A stretch of DNA of 64,000 bases from Timema cristinae (GCA_039000515.1 JBCFYV010000012.1:87574284-87638283); one strand, 5' to 3'. Counted from the first letter of the stretch, positions 22,395-33,472 are shown. Notes: generated by a model from the sequence alone, not told the origin. Program-made: numbers and translations.

Positions 22395-23103
22395 ATGGTT
22401 GCTGCTGAAAACAAAAGGTGCAACTTTTCCAACGAAAAAAAATATTGGAAGAAACTTTGAGTGATATAGATGATGTGATTAGTAGTGATGATAGTGTAAG
22501 GATTCCTGATTTTATTCTAACAATATTTGAGGACAATTTCTCCCCTCAGAAGGCACAAAGGTTAAGTTTTGATTACAGTCGTTACTAGAGTAACATACTA
22601 TTTACGTGCCCCCATATAAATGTTTTAATTGTACTTTGAAAATTGTTAATTAAATCATTATGGATTGCATGATTATTGTGTTAGTTAAGAAATAGCTAAT
22701 TAAAACTAATATATAATCTAATCTTGTCAATAGCGTAACACTTATGTGGGTTATTCCTTTTTACATCAACAAGATAGTGGATAGGTTAACATATATATGA
22801 CAGTAGACCTGAACACTTATTTTCAGATTAAAAAGTAAAGATGAAACTAATGAACCTGTTTCTCTTCGTGACTGTACTTGTATGGTTTCCAAAGCTTCGC
22901 AGCCGTGTACAGTATGGATGAGTAGCTCATACAGTTCAAGTGATTTAGTTGAAATTACAGTGAACGTGAGGAAACCTGATCGAGGTGAATGGGACCTAAC
23001 AAAAGTTGAATTTCTACTCAAGTACAAACCAGCTCTCCCTATTCCAGCTCCCAAGTTTCAAGACGTAATGTCCGGCCGCCGGATACCTCCAGTTCATAGA
23101 TAG
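22395..23103 (+). CDS. candidate two-exon short gene, product unknown
   Basis: Not a recognised family. An acidic segment (LEETLSDIDDVISSDDSVRI, codons from 22442) ends at a good donor, AAAG/GTTAAGT, at 22560/22561. An acceptor TTATTTTCAG ends at 22826. The two leftover bases AG plus the first base A complete an Arg codon, and the frame then stays open for 91 more residues to a TAG at 23101-23103. AATAAA lies at 23317-23322, about 215 bp downstream. The second exon has several Ser/Asp residues, basic stretches and a Pro-rich end, with no motif I can name. Problem: the nearest good ATG (22395) is in another frame, joined only if the eight-A run at 22435-22442 has an indel. It could be a recent pseudogene, an internal exon pair of a larger gene, or chance. 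Confidence 0.3.
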
Positions 23104-23316
23104 TATTTTGATAAACTATATATATTTTAGTGGAAACACATAAAATTGTCCCAAATTTATCAATGATAATAGTAATAATAATCTTAGATAATAGGGGAGG
23201 GGGAAATATTTTAAATATTTTTTAGTAATACTCTTTGTAAAATATTCATGTTTCATGTACATAATCATAACCAACAATTTTATTGGACACTAGATCTTTA
23301 ATTAATGTGAAATTTA

Positions 23317-23322
23317 AATAAA
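23317..23322 (+). promoter_or_regulatory. possible polyadenylation signal
   Basis: AATAAA about 215 bp after the stop of the candidate gene at 22395-23103. In AT-rich DNA this hexamer is common, so it is weak support. Confidence 0.3.
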
Positions 23323-23549
23323 GATTTTTAACTTCTGATCCTTTTTATGACAGATATTAAAAAACAAGGAAATAGAAAAATAAAATATTAAAAATAGCCT
23401 CATAAGAAAAACACTTTGTTACCAGATATTTTCCAAAAGTTGATTTCACAGTACCTATCTCAAATGTTTAAAAATGAGTGTTGTCATTTTTTACCCCCGA
23501 GGTCTTCAATTAATGATAAATCCTCTCCTTACTTCCCTTCCCTTTTTTA

Positions 23550-23914
23550 ACAAAATATTTTCCTATGCACCTTGTTTTCGAACACCCTAAATTTGTTTTC
23601 GGCATGTAAGGTAGGAGACCACGTTTCACACCCAAAGAGAACAACAGGTAAAATTACTGTTTTATATATTCAGAGTTACATTCCTTGACAGCACACGAGA
23701 TGACAACTTACTGACCGAGTAATAATAACATGCATTATTTTCCTAATTTCTAATCAATATCGTTATTACTAGTTAAAATTGTTCCTAAATATTTAAACTC
23801 ATTAACCTTGTCAAATGATATGCTGTTCGCAGCAATCTCTAAATTATCGTGTGTGTTCTCTGTGTGATAGATAATATTCTTATTCTTTTCGGCGTTCACT
23901 TCTAAACCTATTTC
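23550..23914 (-). pseudogene. LINE reverse transcriptase fragment
   Basis: Minus-strand reading gives EIGLEVNAEKNKNIIYH and KVNEFKYLGTILTSNNDID, then a stop. After frameshifts it continues LSRNVTLNI, KTVILPVVLFGCETWSP and FRVFENKVHRKIF. FKYLG and GCETW are hallmark motifs of the C-terminal reverse-transcriptase region of insect non-LTR elements. At least one stop and one frameshift are present, and no upstream polymerase core (YADD region) or downstream tail is attached. Confidence 0.87.
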
Positions 23915-23959
23915 CTTACTAGCCCAGGGGCGCACCCATGGGCTGAAGCCTCCCCCCAC

Positions 23960-24384
23960 CCCAGCTGAAGGGCCTCCCTCAGAAAATTAAGAATATTACA
24001 AAAATATTATAATCGTTATTTTGACGGAAGAGCATAAAGATGTTGCTGTCACTGTAAAAACTAGAAATGCAAAAGTCTTTATACATAAAGTTTTGAAGTG
24101 GGTACAGTAATTGAAATTATTATTTTAGAGCAATTATGTAAACACTATTGTATCAGGAAGAGTGAAAGGGCAGTTGATATTATCATATGTCCCCGCCCCC
24201 ACCAACTGCAAATCCTCAGTGTGAAGAAGAATGTATAGACACAGACCTGTTAGCCAGTGGCGTACACAGTGATCGAGGGTAGGCCGAGGATCTTATTTTG
24301 GTACAAATTAGCTTAAATATTATCTTTTGCGTCCCTTGACAAGTGCTTTGAGTATCTCAAACTTAACTAAAATTTGGCTTACAG
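23960..24384. other. no recognisable feature
   Basis: CCCATGGGCTGAAGCCTCCC near 23937-23956 followed by AT-rich sequence; no feature supported. Confidence 0.35.
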
Positions 24385-24418
24385 CCGGAACGGGTAGTAA
24401 TACGTGGTGCTAAAATAC
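24385..24418 (+). repeat. S-A/S-B SINE tail fragment
   Basis: AGCCGGAACGGGTAGTAATA and CGTGGTGCTAAAA are the extreme 3' end of the shared tail; nothing upstream matches either body. Confidence 0.7.
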
Positions 24419-25769
24419 AAACAAAAACCTTCATATAATCAATTTATTTAAACAGAATCGTAGTCCTTTTTAAAATCTATATATATATAATTGACTAAAC
24501 GTCATGTTGTATTCTCACCCTCTTACCAAATATAGCAATAGGTGTTTTCTAAAATAAAAATAAAAAAATTAATGTTTTCAAGTTTTGCAGATTCAATATA
24601 TTTGTTTAACATTTAACCTCCCATTGTTTATCACTTCTATTGCATTCATGATGTTCCGTTTCATCGATATTTTCACCTCCAGGAAGTTGTCTTACAAAGA
24701 GTGCCAGGTTTTCCTCGTCCTGTCCTAAGTTATCATTCATGATTATTCGGAAATGTCCCGTGGGGAAGGAAGGGTGTATGCTGGAATCATCCCTATCTGG
24801 AGATATCGAGCCTCTACTACGGTTGTAAAAAGGTTGGGAAGTTCAATGTCAAGGTACCTAGTTGTTCCCCACCTTCAGTTTCTTTTTCTAACTTGAGTCT
24901 TTAAGAACGGAAGTTGTTTTTACACGTATGTGTGTGTGTGTCATTAGCTACTGACTAACCTGTGTGTGTGCGTGTGCGTGACAGTACAAACTTTGTAACC
25001 GCAAAGTGTGCTTAGATAAAACGCGAGTTACGCAATGTCCAGCTCCTCTGTATGGTCACCTACAAAACTAACCTAATTCCGTCTTTTGCTGGTAATCAAT
25101 GTTTTAATCAAACTTAATCTAAGAATACAGTAGGATGAACTAGTTGTATTTCAAGTGAAGGTATTAACACTTGCTGAGAGAGAGGTAGAAAAAAACTCAT
25201 TCTATATCGTTTAAAAAAAGAAGGGCATTAGTCCATCCGGTTTGAATTCGAAACTTATTTTAACTTTGCCGGGTCATTTAATTTCGTCACCAAACCACTC
25301 TATTTATTTTCTAAGTATATGTTGATCTAAATCCAAATATTTAGCCACTAATAATTTTATTAAATTAAGCATGTGTAAATAACAAATTGATTTTATATAA
25401 GCTGCTTTGCTAAAGTGAGAAAATTCATTAAAATAATCATCGATACGATCCCATTTTCTCACACTATTAAATTAACAGGTAATAACACTATTTTATAGTT
25501 TGTTCCACGTTTTTCAGAGAAAAACTCTAATTTTCGAGATTAAGTTCTTATCTTGGTTCAAACCAGTTTCTGTCAACTCCTTGATCTACACCCCTTTGAG
25601 TATGGCCTGGTGATTAATTAGTAGGTCCACATTTTCCAAGAGTAGGCGTTTAATAATCTTACTGTGGCTGTCGTAGGTTAGTTTAGTTTGTGAAGTGATT
25701 TCGGGCGTTTTGTGGGGACAATTCGATTTTCATAAAAATAATATTAGGTTTCTTACAGGTAAAGATATT
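24419..25769. other. no recognisable feature
   Basis: AT-rich; short GT-rich runs at 24930-24980. Nothing recognised. Confidence 0.4.
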
Positions 25770-25925
25770 TTAAAATTTACTTTCACATATTCATACGACT
25801 ATTCGTGTGATTTTCAGCTGTCACTTTTGATATATAAAATAACACTAATGGTATAATATAATAAAATTCTAGCAGGTTTGACCGTTAAAAACGAAATTTA
25901 AAAAAATCCTATCAGAATCCTACTG
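25770..25925 (+). repeat. repeat F copy
   Basis: CATATTCATACGACTATTCG, GCTGTCACTTTTGATATA, AATAAAATTCTAGCAGG and TATCAGAATCCTAC follow family order, diverged in the middle. Confidence 0.65.
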
Positions 25926-25958
25926 TAGAAAGTGCAGGTTAAATACCCCAAATAAAAT
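25926..25958 (+). repeat. S-C/S-D SINE tail fragment
   Basis: GAAAGTGCAGGTTAAATACC then CCAAATAAAATA is the shared tail end of S-C and S-D; it directly follows the repeat F copy. Confidence 0.6.
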
Positions 25959-26399
25959 ATAGAAGGCATTTTAACTAACTAGTTCTAGCTAATAAAAATA
26001 CTTCAACAAAAAAACAAAAACACGAAACACTCTTGAAAAGTAATATATAAATAAACTGTAGCCCAATTATTTCTTTCATTTATTATACTATTTAGAATTA
26101 TATTGCCCGTATCTATTACTATAATGACAAGTTCTTCTTTGCTAATTGTCAGTAATATAGTATGAAATCTTTTTTAAGTAGAACGCTGACGCTTGTAGTA
26201 TATATGTAGATTTCAAGATGATATGAAAATAATTAGTGACTGAAGGGCTGACTAAATCTTTCGAATATTTGGTGAGTTTTCATATTCTTTCCCACGCTCA
26301 CGTATATCACTCTTTACTCTTTCTCTTTCGCTCTTCATCTCTCGTTTTCTCGCTCTTTTTATTTATTTTCCTTTATATTTATCTTCTCCCTATGTATAT
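25959..26399. other. no recognisable feature
   Basis: AT-rich, then a CT-rich strand near 26290-26390. Nothing recognised. Confidence 0.4.
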
Positions 26400-26420
26400 C
26401 ACACACACACACACACACAC
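26400..26420. repeat. microsatellite (CA)10
   Basis: An uninterrupted CA dinucleotide run. Confidence 0.97.
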
Positions 26421-26482
26421 TCTTGGTTCAGAGCCCTAATCTCATGGTTAAGTGGTCAGAGTAGTAAACAACAAGTTCCGGA

Positions 26483-26741
26483 CCCATTTCAGAGGTCGAA
26501 TGATCTAAGGCGTCACTCTCGTATTAGACTGGCCTACTGATAACGGGGTGTTCGGGGTTGAATCCTGGTCGGGTCTACTGAAGAGGTTTTTTCCTACCAA
26601 GTGGTTTCTCACTCTCCTTCCACGCAAATGAGGTTAGATTACCTCTAAAAATGGTTCCTTCCTCATCCTTACCCCAGTAAAGTAATTATCATTTATGTGT
26701 GTATAGCCTGAACAGGTAGTAAGATGCGGTGATAAAAAAAA
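26483..26741 (+). repeat. S-A SINE, subtype with GTCACTCTCG head
   Basis: Head GAGGTCGAATGATCTAAGGC, GTCACTCTCGTATTAGACTG, box B GGGGTTGAATCCTGG, body CCACGCAAATGAGGTTAG, tail CCTGAACAGGTAGTAAGATG and an A-rich end. Confidence 0.88.
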
Positions 26742-26890
26742 CAAGTTTGGAGGTCCTTGGTTTAATTCCGGGCGGAGCTGATAAATATTTTAAAGAGTGC
26801 GTCCTGTTATTCAATTAGTACATTTCTAGGTACTGGGGCTGTGTATGTGTGGTAATAAACGTACGCTCCTAGGATTTTTGTAAGGCGTGC
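26742..26890 (+). repeat. possible S-C SINE relic
   Basis: GGTTTAATTCCGGGC resembles box B and the following GCTGATAAATATTTTAAAG could be the S-C body. It is weak. Confidence 0.3.
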
Positions 26891-26978
26891 GCTGATTATT
26901 CTGTGTGTTTACACAGTTTCCTCGTTTTAGTTACTCGCATTTTATCCTACATGACAGACACAACAACTTCCACCTAAG

Positions 26979-27129
26979 GGGAATGCCAGTCCTCCACCGT
27001 GGTTCGGATTCCACGTTAAACTGTAGGTCCTTCATTTCATTTCACAATCACCCTACCATTACACATTAGCGTAAGTGCGTATAACCCGAATGGGTAGTAA
27101 GACGTGGTGCTAATAATAATATTAATAAT
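26979..27129 (+). repeat. S-B SINE, 5'-truncated, with target duplication
   Basis: Begins at GGGAATGCCAGTCC, lacks the head, and ends with CGGTGG-type tail sequence (GACGTGGTGCTAATAATAAT). The 14-bp direct repeat AACTTCCACCTAAG flanks it at 26965-26978 and 27130-27143. The duplication is perfect, so the insertion is young. Confidence 0.95.
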
Positions 27130-27143
27130 AACTTCCACCTAAG

Positions 27144-27862
27144 ACGTTAACTTACCATCTTGCTAAAAGGGAGCTGATCTAATTTCACACACATTAGTGG
27201 AAGTGTTATGCCCGGGAGTCATATGACAAGGGCCCGGATTTTGATGACATATCTTCTATTTTTTTCGTAAATCACAGACAATGCTCATAAATGTACATAA
27301 ATTCTTTTCATTATCCCCTGGTTGAGGAAACGTTTTTCCATCTTTAATTGTGTTTTAATTATCTTTTAAATTTCAGGTAGTATTTTTATAATTTTAGTCA
27401 TTTTTGAGTAATTTAAAAAATATATTTTTGAGTCATTTTTAGGCATTTATATTTAATAAGTGTATTTTTCAATAGGCCTACACATTTATCTGAGTGAGAA
27501 GATAATGTAGACAATAAACTTTGTATCTAATATTCTTTTCTTGTTTGGTTGTAAAAGACACATTCCTGGTGAGACACTGCGAAAGGTTTGCGGTGGGAGG
27601 GGGTAGCTATTACTTCTGAAGATGATATTTTAAAATAAATGTTATATTTAGCAGAATGCAAGAGGTTAATTGTTAAAGGCTTTTCAATAATTTCATATTT
27701 TTAGTTTACATTTGTAAAGTGTCTGTTCGATTATGTCATGTGACTCCATTAAGTGTTTTTGCCCATAGTTTTAGGTCATTTTTTAAAAACTATTTTTTTT
27801 AGAATTTCAGGTCATGCTTAATGCCCTGCCTGCTTATGAAAATCTCCTTGTTCTAAGCACTG
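27144..27862. other. no recognisable feature
   Basis: AT-rich with repeated TTTTTGAGT-like words near 27390-27440. Nothing recognised. Confidence 0.4.
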
Positions 27863-27983
27863 TTAGTTTGTAAATCGTGTGATGGTATACTCGTTTTGCT
27901 TAGAAAGTACACGTTTACCCCCTTCTCTCTGTTTGTAAGTTGTGTGATGATATACTCGTTTTGCTTAGAAAGTGCACGGCCCT
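27863..27983 (+). repeat. tandem duplicate of an S-C-like tail segment
   Basis: Two copies (27863-27923 and 27929-27983) share GTTTGTAA, TGTGTGATG, TATACTCGTTTTGCTTAGAA and AGT(A/G)CACG. The segment resembles the S-C tail just before its AAATAAA end. Confidence 0.75.
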
Positions 27984-28833
27984 CTTTCCCCCTAGTATTG
28001 TCATCAACAGAACTTGGACCGCCTTGGTCGGGAGTTAAGGCCCTCTTTGAAACCACTGTTCTAGCTCCCAAGGTCGAGCAGGTGGTACCCGGGACCAGGA
28101 TGATTAGACGATGCTGCTGCCACACAACAACAGCGGCTAAAATTAGAACTAAGTTGATGGCAAGGTCCCTGAGGGGGTAAAGGGGGAATCTCGCTGCATG
28201 CTAGGTCGATGAAAGCAGAGTGCAGCAACTTGTTAGGGTCTCTGCCCTACGTGGGGGCATGAACACTCGGATTCTATAAACCCGTCGTTTGGACGAAAAA
28301 TATAAAACTGCTATCTTTTCTTTCGGCGTAAAATGTTTTTCTCGGATTAAATGCTAACCAATTCAAAATTGTGTCTCCATCCTTTCCCTCTTATCTCTTC
28401 TCTTATTTGCTCTATTTTTCTGCCCATGTTTATATTTCTCTCTTATCTAATTTTATCTTTAATTTTTTAATCTTTTTATTTAAATTAGAAAGCTTACGTA
28501 GTGGAATATTTACCTATTACTATAAGGGGTAGGTATTAGGATGGTATTTCAGGTGAAAATGATCCCGCATTTGCAGTAAGAGAGGAAGGACAGGGGGAAA
28601 ATTCCCCTCCTCAATGTACCCTTTTGAGATTCAAACCTTGTCTCCAAACATCACAGAATGACACCTCGTCCGGGTCTCTCTCTCTACTCTAGTAGGAACA
28701 AAATATCACTATACTTTATATATATAAATAAATAATGGAGTAATAAACTGACTAATAATTGTATTAAATCTAACCGGCCTCCCAATAAAGAGTATTGGAG
28801 TTTTTGAAACCAAAATAAGTTTATATTATTTAT
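27984..28833. other. no recognisable feature
   Basis: GC-richer to about 28280, open on both strands for about 90 codons, without known motifs; then AT-rich. A possible SINE body relic lies near 28500-28650. Confidence 0.35.
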
Positions 28834-29345
28834 GACACCTTAGCTTAGTCGGTAGCGTGATTATTTTTTCTTTTAAGGATGAAGGGAACTCGAGAATTGA
28901 CCAAAATAAATAAAATATAACTTCAGTACATTCATAGAGTTTAATTTTCTTCTCATGGTGATATCAAACTGTTGTTGAATGTTTGTCACGAGCATAGCGG
29001 CATTAGATGAAAAACATTTAAATGAAGAGAAAACCTTTTTATTAAATTCCAAGGCACCCTTGACAGATATTCAAGAAATATTGAGGTCACCATGTGAAGA
29101 AAATTAAACTCTTATGTTTGTACGGAAGCAATATTTGGTTTATTTTGACCAAAAAAAGTGTTGATACATACACTGTAAACTGACTTTTTCTCATGTTCCC
29201 TACATTCCTACCTTAGGGATCCCATATTCGATTACTGGCAGGTCCGAAAAAGTTATCATTGGTGAAATGAGGTCTCTCCTTGCACAGCGATGAATATTAA
29301 CCATCGGGATACTGGATGTTATGTGTGCAAAGTTGCTACGCACCT
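28834..29345 (+). repeat. S-C SINE split by a MITE
   Basis: The S-C head GACACCTTAGCTTAGTCGG plus TAGCGTG (28834 onward) breaks off at 28872. The same SINE resumes after the MITE at 29217 with GATCCCATATTCGATTACTG, then AAAAAGTTATCATTGGTG and CGATGAATATTAACC. The halves together give one S-C copy. Confidence 0.8.
28877..29212. mobile_element. foldback MITE inserted in an S-C SINE
   Basis: Left end GGATGAAGGGAACTCGAG, right end (reverse complement) GGTAGGAATGTAGGGAAC. It has long inverted arms (AGAGTTTAATTTTCTTC / GAAGAAAATTAAACTC), and the loop is in the orientation opposite to the copies at 5612 and 50907. Flanked by TTAA (28873-28876) and TTAG (29213-29216), as expected for a TTAA duplication with one change. 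The host SINE is interrupted at that point. Confidence 0.85.
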
Positions 29346-29428
29346 TTGAAAGACGGGAAATCTACTGCATCTGGGAAAAACTGGGAAAATACAGGGAAAT
29401 TTGCAAATAAAAAAATTAACATTTCAAC

Positions 29429-29665
29429 CGCTTCGATGACCGCATGGTATACGGCACTACTCTTGCCATAGACTAGACTGCTTATGACGGGGAGATTGTG
29501 GTTCGATCCCGGTCGGGCGTACTGAGGGTGGTTTTCCTAAACGGTTTCCCCACTCCTTACACGCAAATTTTGCTACACTTCCTCTAAATTCAACCTTCTT
29601 TATCCATGACCCACTAGCGTAATTAGTACATCAGCAGCGTATATCCCGAACGGGTGTTAAAGAAA
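29429..29665 (+). repeat. S-A SINE, full length
   Basis: Head CGCTTCGATGACCGCATGG, box B GTGGTTCGATCCCGG, body TTACACGCAAATTTTGC, and tail TATATCCCGAACGGGTG that then diverges. Confidence 0.87.
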
Positions 29666-29934
29666 AGTTATGTAATTGTTGTGAACTTTGTACATAGAAC
29701 TGCAAGCTTTGCATGTAAAAATAAAAAGAAGCGAACTTATAAACTAAGAACGTAGATTCGAACAATTGTTTTGCCCCTTTCTTGTAATATTTAGTTTCAT
29801 AAGGACTGCAAATGCTTTCTTATGAAGCTCAGACTCCTATAGATCAATTTTACTATGACTTTTTTTGAAAAATGAAAGCTTCTTATGGAAAACCTGTGAA
29901 ATATGGGTAGGCCTAATATTGGTTTTAAAATGTT
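29666..29934. other. no recognisable feature
   Basis: AT-rich sequence; nothing recognised. Confidence 0.4.
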
Positions 29935-30035
29935 GTGTTAGCCTTTGTAGGTTTTATGTCAATTTATAAGTCGTGGTGTGTTGATGTAATCAGTTCACAA
30001 AGTGCATGTTAAAAAGCCTTAGTAAATAAATAATT
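29935..30035 (+). repeat. S-C SINE 3' part
   Basis: TTATAAGTCGTGGTGTGTTG, AGTTCACAAAGTGCATG and AAATAAATAAT correspond to the S-C tail. Confidence 0.65.
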
Positions 30036-30078
30036 ATATAGTATTATCTGTTTATTTAGTTAATATTTCATACATATC

Positions 30079-30327
30079 TGCTTCGATGGTCGCATGGTCT
30101 AAGGCTTCATTCTCGTACCAAACTAGATTACCGATTACAGAGAGGTTGAAGTTCGAATCTCGGTTGGGTGTACTTAGGTTTTTTCACTAAATGGTTTTAC
30201 AATCTCTCTTAATGCAAATGTGGGTACATTACCTTTAAATTCAACCTTCCTCATTCCTAACTCATGTGCGTATTTTGTACACATGCGTATAACCTAAATA
30301 GGTGGTAATACACGGTGCTAAAAAAAG
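30079..30327 (+). repeat. S-A SINE, full length
   Basis: Head TGCTTCGATGGTCGCATGG, box B GAAGTTCGAATCTCGG, body AATGCAAATGTGGGTACA, tail CCTAAATAGGTGGTAATAC and GGTGCTAAAAAAA. Confidence 0.87.
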
Positions 30328-31707
30328 TGTCATAATAGTTTTCTTCGTTGCGGTGATTATAGGCCTATCAATTAAAATTTTAATTCAAAGTCACCAGATT
30401 TCTCCATATAATATTATAACTGTGTCAATTCCAGTAATTGTTTCTTTGTGGCTGGTGGGTAGGCACTATAAACAAAGTAATATCTTAACTACTCAACTAT
30501 TACTACATGTAAGTTTATTATTATTTTCAAAGGAGCGTAACACTAGCGGTTGCATACCGCCAATAATGACATTTTAAATTATCTCAGAATTACTTGTAAC
30601 TCGGCCACGCAAGAACTATGGGCTATTCCACTCTTAAATTGCAGTACAGGCTCTTACGGACACTTACCATCTCTTTTTAACACATTGATTTCCTCGTAAG
30701 CGCTGTCCTTTTTCTACCCAGAGTAATTGCTATTTTGTACCCTAAAAATGAACATCATTGTTTCTATTAAATTAGCTTACTATATTATATAATAGTCACT
30801 GAGTCATCTCTTTAAAGCAATATAATCTAAAAAACTAAATTAAACTACTTATTTTTACAAAAAATTAAAACTAGCATTGTGTTTCAGTTTCCTTTTTATG
30901 TTGGTTGTAGTAATAGTCATGAACAACGTTTTACAAAGTCTTAAATAGATATATTTTACATGAGGTTTGGAAAAAAAACCAACATATTATACCTCTTGTG
31001 ATGTGTGTAGAAGTAATACTCAACCCGAGGGTTGTTTGGATTCTCGACAGTTCCACCGTCAGCTGAAAAGCCTAGGTAGAGGTGTACTAGGGAAATGAGA
31101 AGTGAGGTAATTTCTTGTTGTCCTCCTCAATGAGCCAGAAGATACTTTTGCAGATGAGTCTTCCAAGCCCACCGAAATGCATTCACTAACTGACCCTACA
31201 AGCGACATCTTCACTTCTTTCATCACAGGGGCTGGCTGTATATTGACTGTTATCACTAGTATCGCACATATCTATGTCACTTTCATATCTGTCATAAGTT
31301 ATGAGTGAGACTGGGATAGATTAATGAAAGTAACAACTTGCTCAAACCCATACCAGAAGATATAGTGCATTGAAAATTCTTTATCTGACCAGAGATGGAT
31401 CCGGGCAACCTCATGAAGTATTTAAAGTAAAACATGAAAAGCTGTCTTTGTTAGAAACTTTTTTCTTTTGATTTTATATGGCTAAATTATGTTAAAGAAA
31501 TTATAGGAATAAGCTCAAATTTATCTTTTAAAAAACAAAAAACAACTATGGGCTAGTAGCACCTCCCATTAATGTTTGGTGTTGTTTTGAAATCGCAGAG
31601 TTTATATACTTCGGGTGAAGAAACCATTTACCCACAGTACACTTTGTTACCGTTAGTAATCAGGTTGGGGTTCAAATCCTGGCTAAATTCACTCGCATAA
31701 GTCAAAC
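30328..31707. other. no recognisable feature
   Basis: AT-rich; an 91-codon frame starting in the SINE tail is hydrophobic and unrecognised. A possible S-A mid-fragment (GGGTTCAAATCCTGG) lies near 31668. Confidence 0.35.
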
Positions 31708-31850
31708 ACCTTACCTCAGTCAGTAGATCATGTGCCAAATGAGCTTGGGGTCCCGGGTTCTATTCCCAGTATGGTTGAAGATTTATTGCTGGTAAATTGT
31801 CGTGTGGGGGACTGTGTTGTGATTTTCTTATAATTAGGCTAAAAGACCAT
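31708..31850 (+). repeat. S-C SINE, head and body
   Basis: CACCTTACCTCAGTCAGTAG, box B CGGGTTCTATTCCC, then GTATGGTTGAAGATTTATTG. The tail is diverged or missing. Confidence 0.7.
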
Positions 31851-31944
31851 AGAAAAATTAATTGGTTCGCTATATTTTGGAATAGTGTAGGGCCAACTTA
31901 TCATGGTGTTTGTTATATTAAGTGATTTTTTTAATAGTGCACTT

Positions 31945-32168
31945 AAGATTCGTGTTGAACTAAACTGCTAAGGACGAGGAGATAGAGGTTCGAATCTCGG
32001 TCGGGTGAACTGGGGGTGGTTTTCATGAATGGTTTTACACTCTCCCTTCACCCAAATCCGGGTTCACTTCCTCTAAATTCAACCTTCCCAATTCCTAATC
32101 CATTAGCGTAATTAGTACCTAAGCGTATAACCTGAACGGGTAGTAAGATGCGGTGTCAAATAAAAAAA
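31945..32168 (+). repeat. S-A SINE, 5'-truncated, with target duplication
   Basis: Starts inside the head, with box B GAGGTTCGAATCTCGG, body TCACCCAAATCCGGGTTC and tail CCTGAACGGGTAGTAAGATG. The 12-bp direct repeat AATAGTGCACTT flanks it at 31933-31944 and 32169-32180. It is the only S-A here with a visible duplication. Confidence 0.92.
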
Positions 32169-32180
32169 AATAGTGCACTT

Positions 32181-33061
32181 TCAGGTAAGTTACTAAGAGC
32201 CAAAATGCGGGCGTCGCTCGAAGCACTACGTGTAAATAATATAAATAAATCCCCGCTGAGATCAGCACTAATGAATACCCCCTACTGATAACAGTCGTAA
32301 ATATGAACTTACTTTTAAGAAAACAAAACACATCTGTTTGAAATATGTCTACCAGTCGTGACCTATTGAAGTCTTGTGTTTCGGTCATCATTCTAGTGCG
32401 GAAATATATGGTGTTTGGTGATTTAAAACCATCTTCATTTCGACATGCCAGAATCAGACCCTAGCCTGCTTATCGCAGGTGATTTTATTCATTTGTTTTA
32501 AAGTTGGTTTGATATAGTAATAATAAACACAGTAATACACTTATTATTGATATAAACAAAACTTCAAATGTATTAGACTACCATAAACAACTTAACTTGA
32601 TAAGTCTCTAATATAAAAATGGTAAATGTCTCAAGCGGATACAATCTGGCAACTGCAAGCTTTATAAGACCTGCACTTCATTCTAATAGTAGAACGGCCT
32701 ATAGCGTTAGGCCGGCCGGGATTCAAGCCATTGGCTGTCGAATTATGTCATCCCCTTCTAGTGCCACCCACATCTTCCCATGGAGTGGAATTATTGCTCC
32801 TGAACTGATAACAGTCTGCGCTTTCATTGGTCGAAAGCCCCGTCCAGTCAACACCAACACTATGCCGGACAGCGATAAAATGTCTGGTGCCCAAAGATGG
32901 AGGGAACTCTGCTTACTCACTCGCTACACAAATACTAACTAAACCATTGACTTCACGAAAGATTCAAACCAAATTCTACATTAGAAAGTTGCAACGTGCT
33001 TTAACATGACTAAGGTGAGACCGGAAAATTCTTTGACTGTTTTCTAGGACAGGATTTGGTA
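32181..33061. other. no recognisable feature
   Basis: A GC-richer patch at 32619-32942 is open for 107 codons on the plus strand and 65 on the minus strand. Neither frame shows known motifs. The TA at 33060-33061 is the left target duplication of the pogo-like element. Confidence 0.4.
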
Positions 33062-33086
33062 GGGGAGACCGGGGCTGGTTGTAACA
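33062..33086 (+). repeat. left terminal inverted repeat of pogo-like element
   Basis: Starts GGGGAGACCGGGG and ends GGTTGTAACA. It pairs with 36192-36216 at 24 of 25 positions. Confidence 0.95.
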
Positions 33087-33248
33087 ATTTTTACTTACTA
33101 TTTTTTTTGCATCCCCTACAATGTATAAGAATAGATTTTGCAATGCACACGAATAAAGTAAGCTCTGTTCTTTCACAATACAATTTTTAAAACATTATTA
33201 ATAAAGCTAATAGTGCACTATAAATTAAAAATCTCTTTGATGTAATGC

Positions 33249-33305
33249 GTTACAACCAGCCCCGGATCGGGGTAGGTTGTAACAGACTTTGGGGTTGGTT
33301 GTAAC
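33249..33305. repeat. left subterminal repeat cluster
   Basis: Three copies of a 15-bp word: GTTACAACCAGCCCC inverted at 33249-33263, GGGGTAGGTTGTAAC at 33269-33283, GGGGTTGGTTGTAAC at 33291-33305. The word is the inner part of the terminal repeat. By analogy with other transposons these may be transposase binding sites. Confidence 0.85.
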
Positions 33306-33378
33306 AAGAAATTTGTATTATCAGAAAATCATTTTTTTTATTGAAAATCCTTTTAATTAACTAATATTTAAGGTGTAT

Positions 33379-33384
33379 TTTATT
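33379..33384 (-). promoter_or_regulatory. possible polyadenylation signal of transposase
   Basis: AATAAA on the minus strand, about 90 bp past the stop of the frameshifted C-terminal reading at 33473. Position is plausible for the transposase mRNA. Confidence 0.35.
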
Positions 33385-33472
33385 ACAAAAATATAAAAAT
33401 TACAAACATCCTAATCTAGCATTATTTAGGCTATAATGAGTATGGCTACAAAATAAAACACAGAATCAAAGC

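Noticed and set aside
32619..32942. 107-codon frame next to the pogo-like element
   Set aside because: No similarity recognised, open on both strands, and no splice or polyadenylation context. Left as unannotated.
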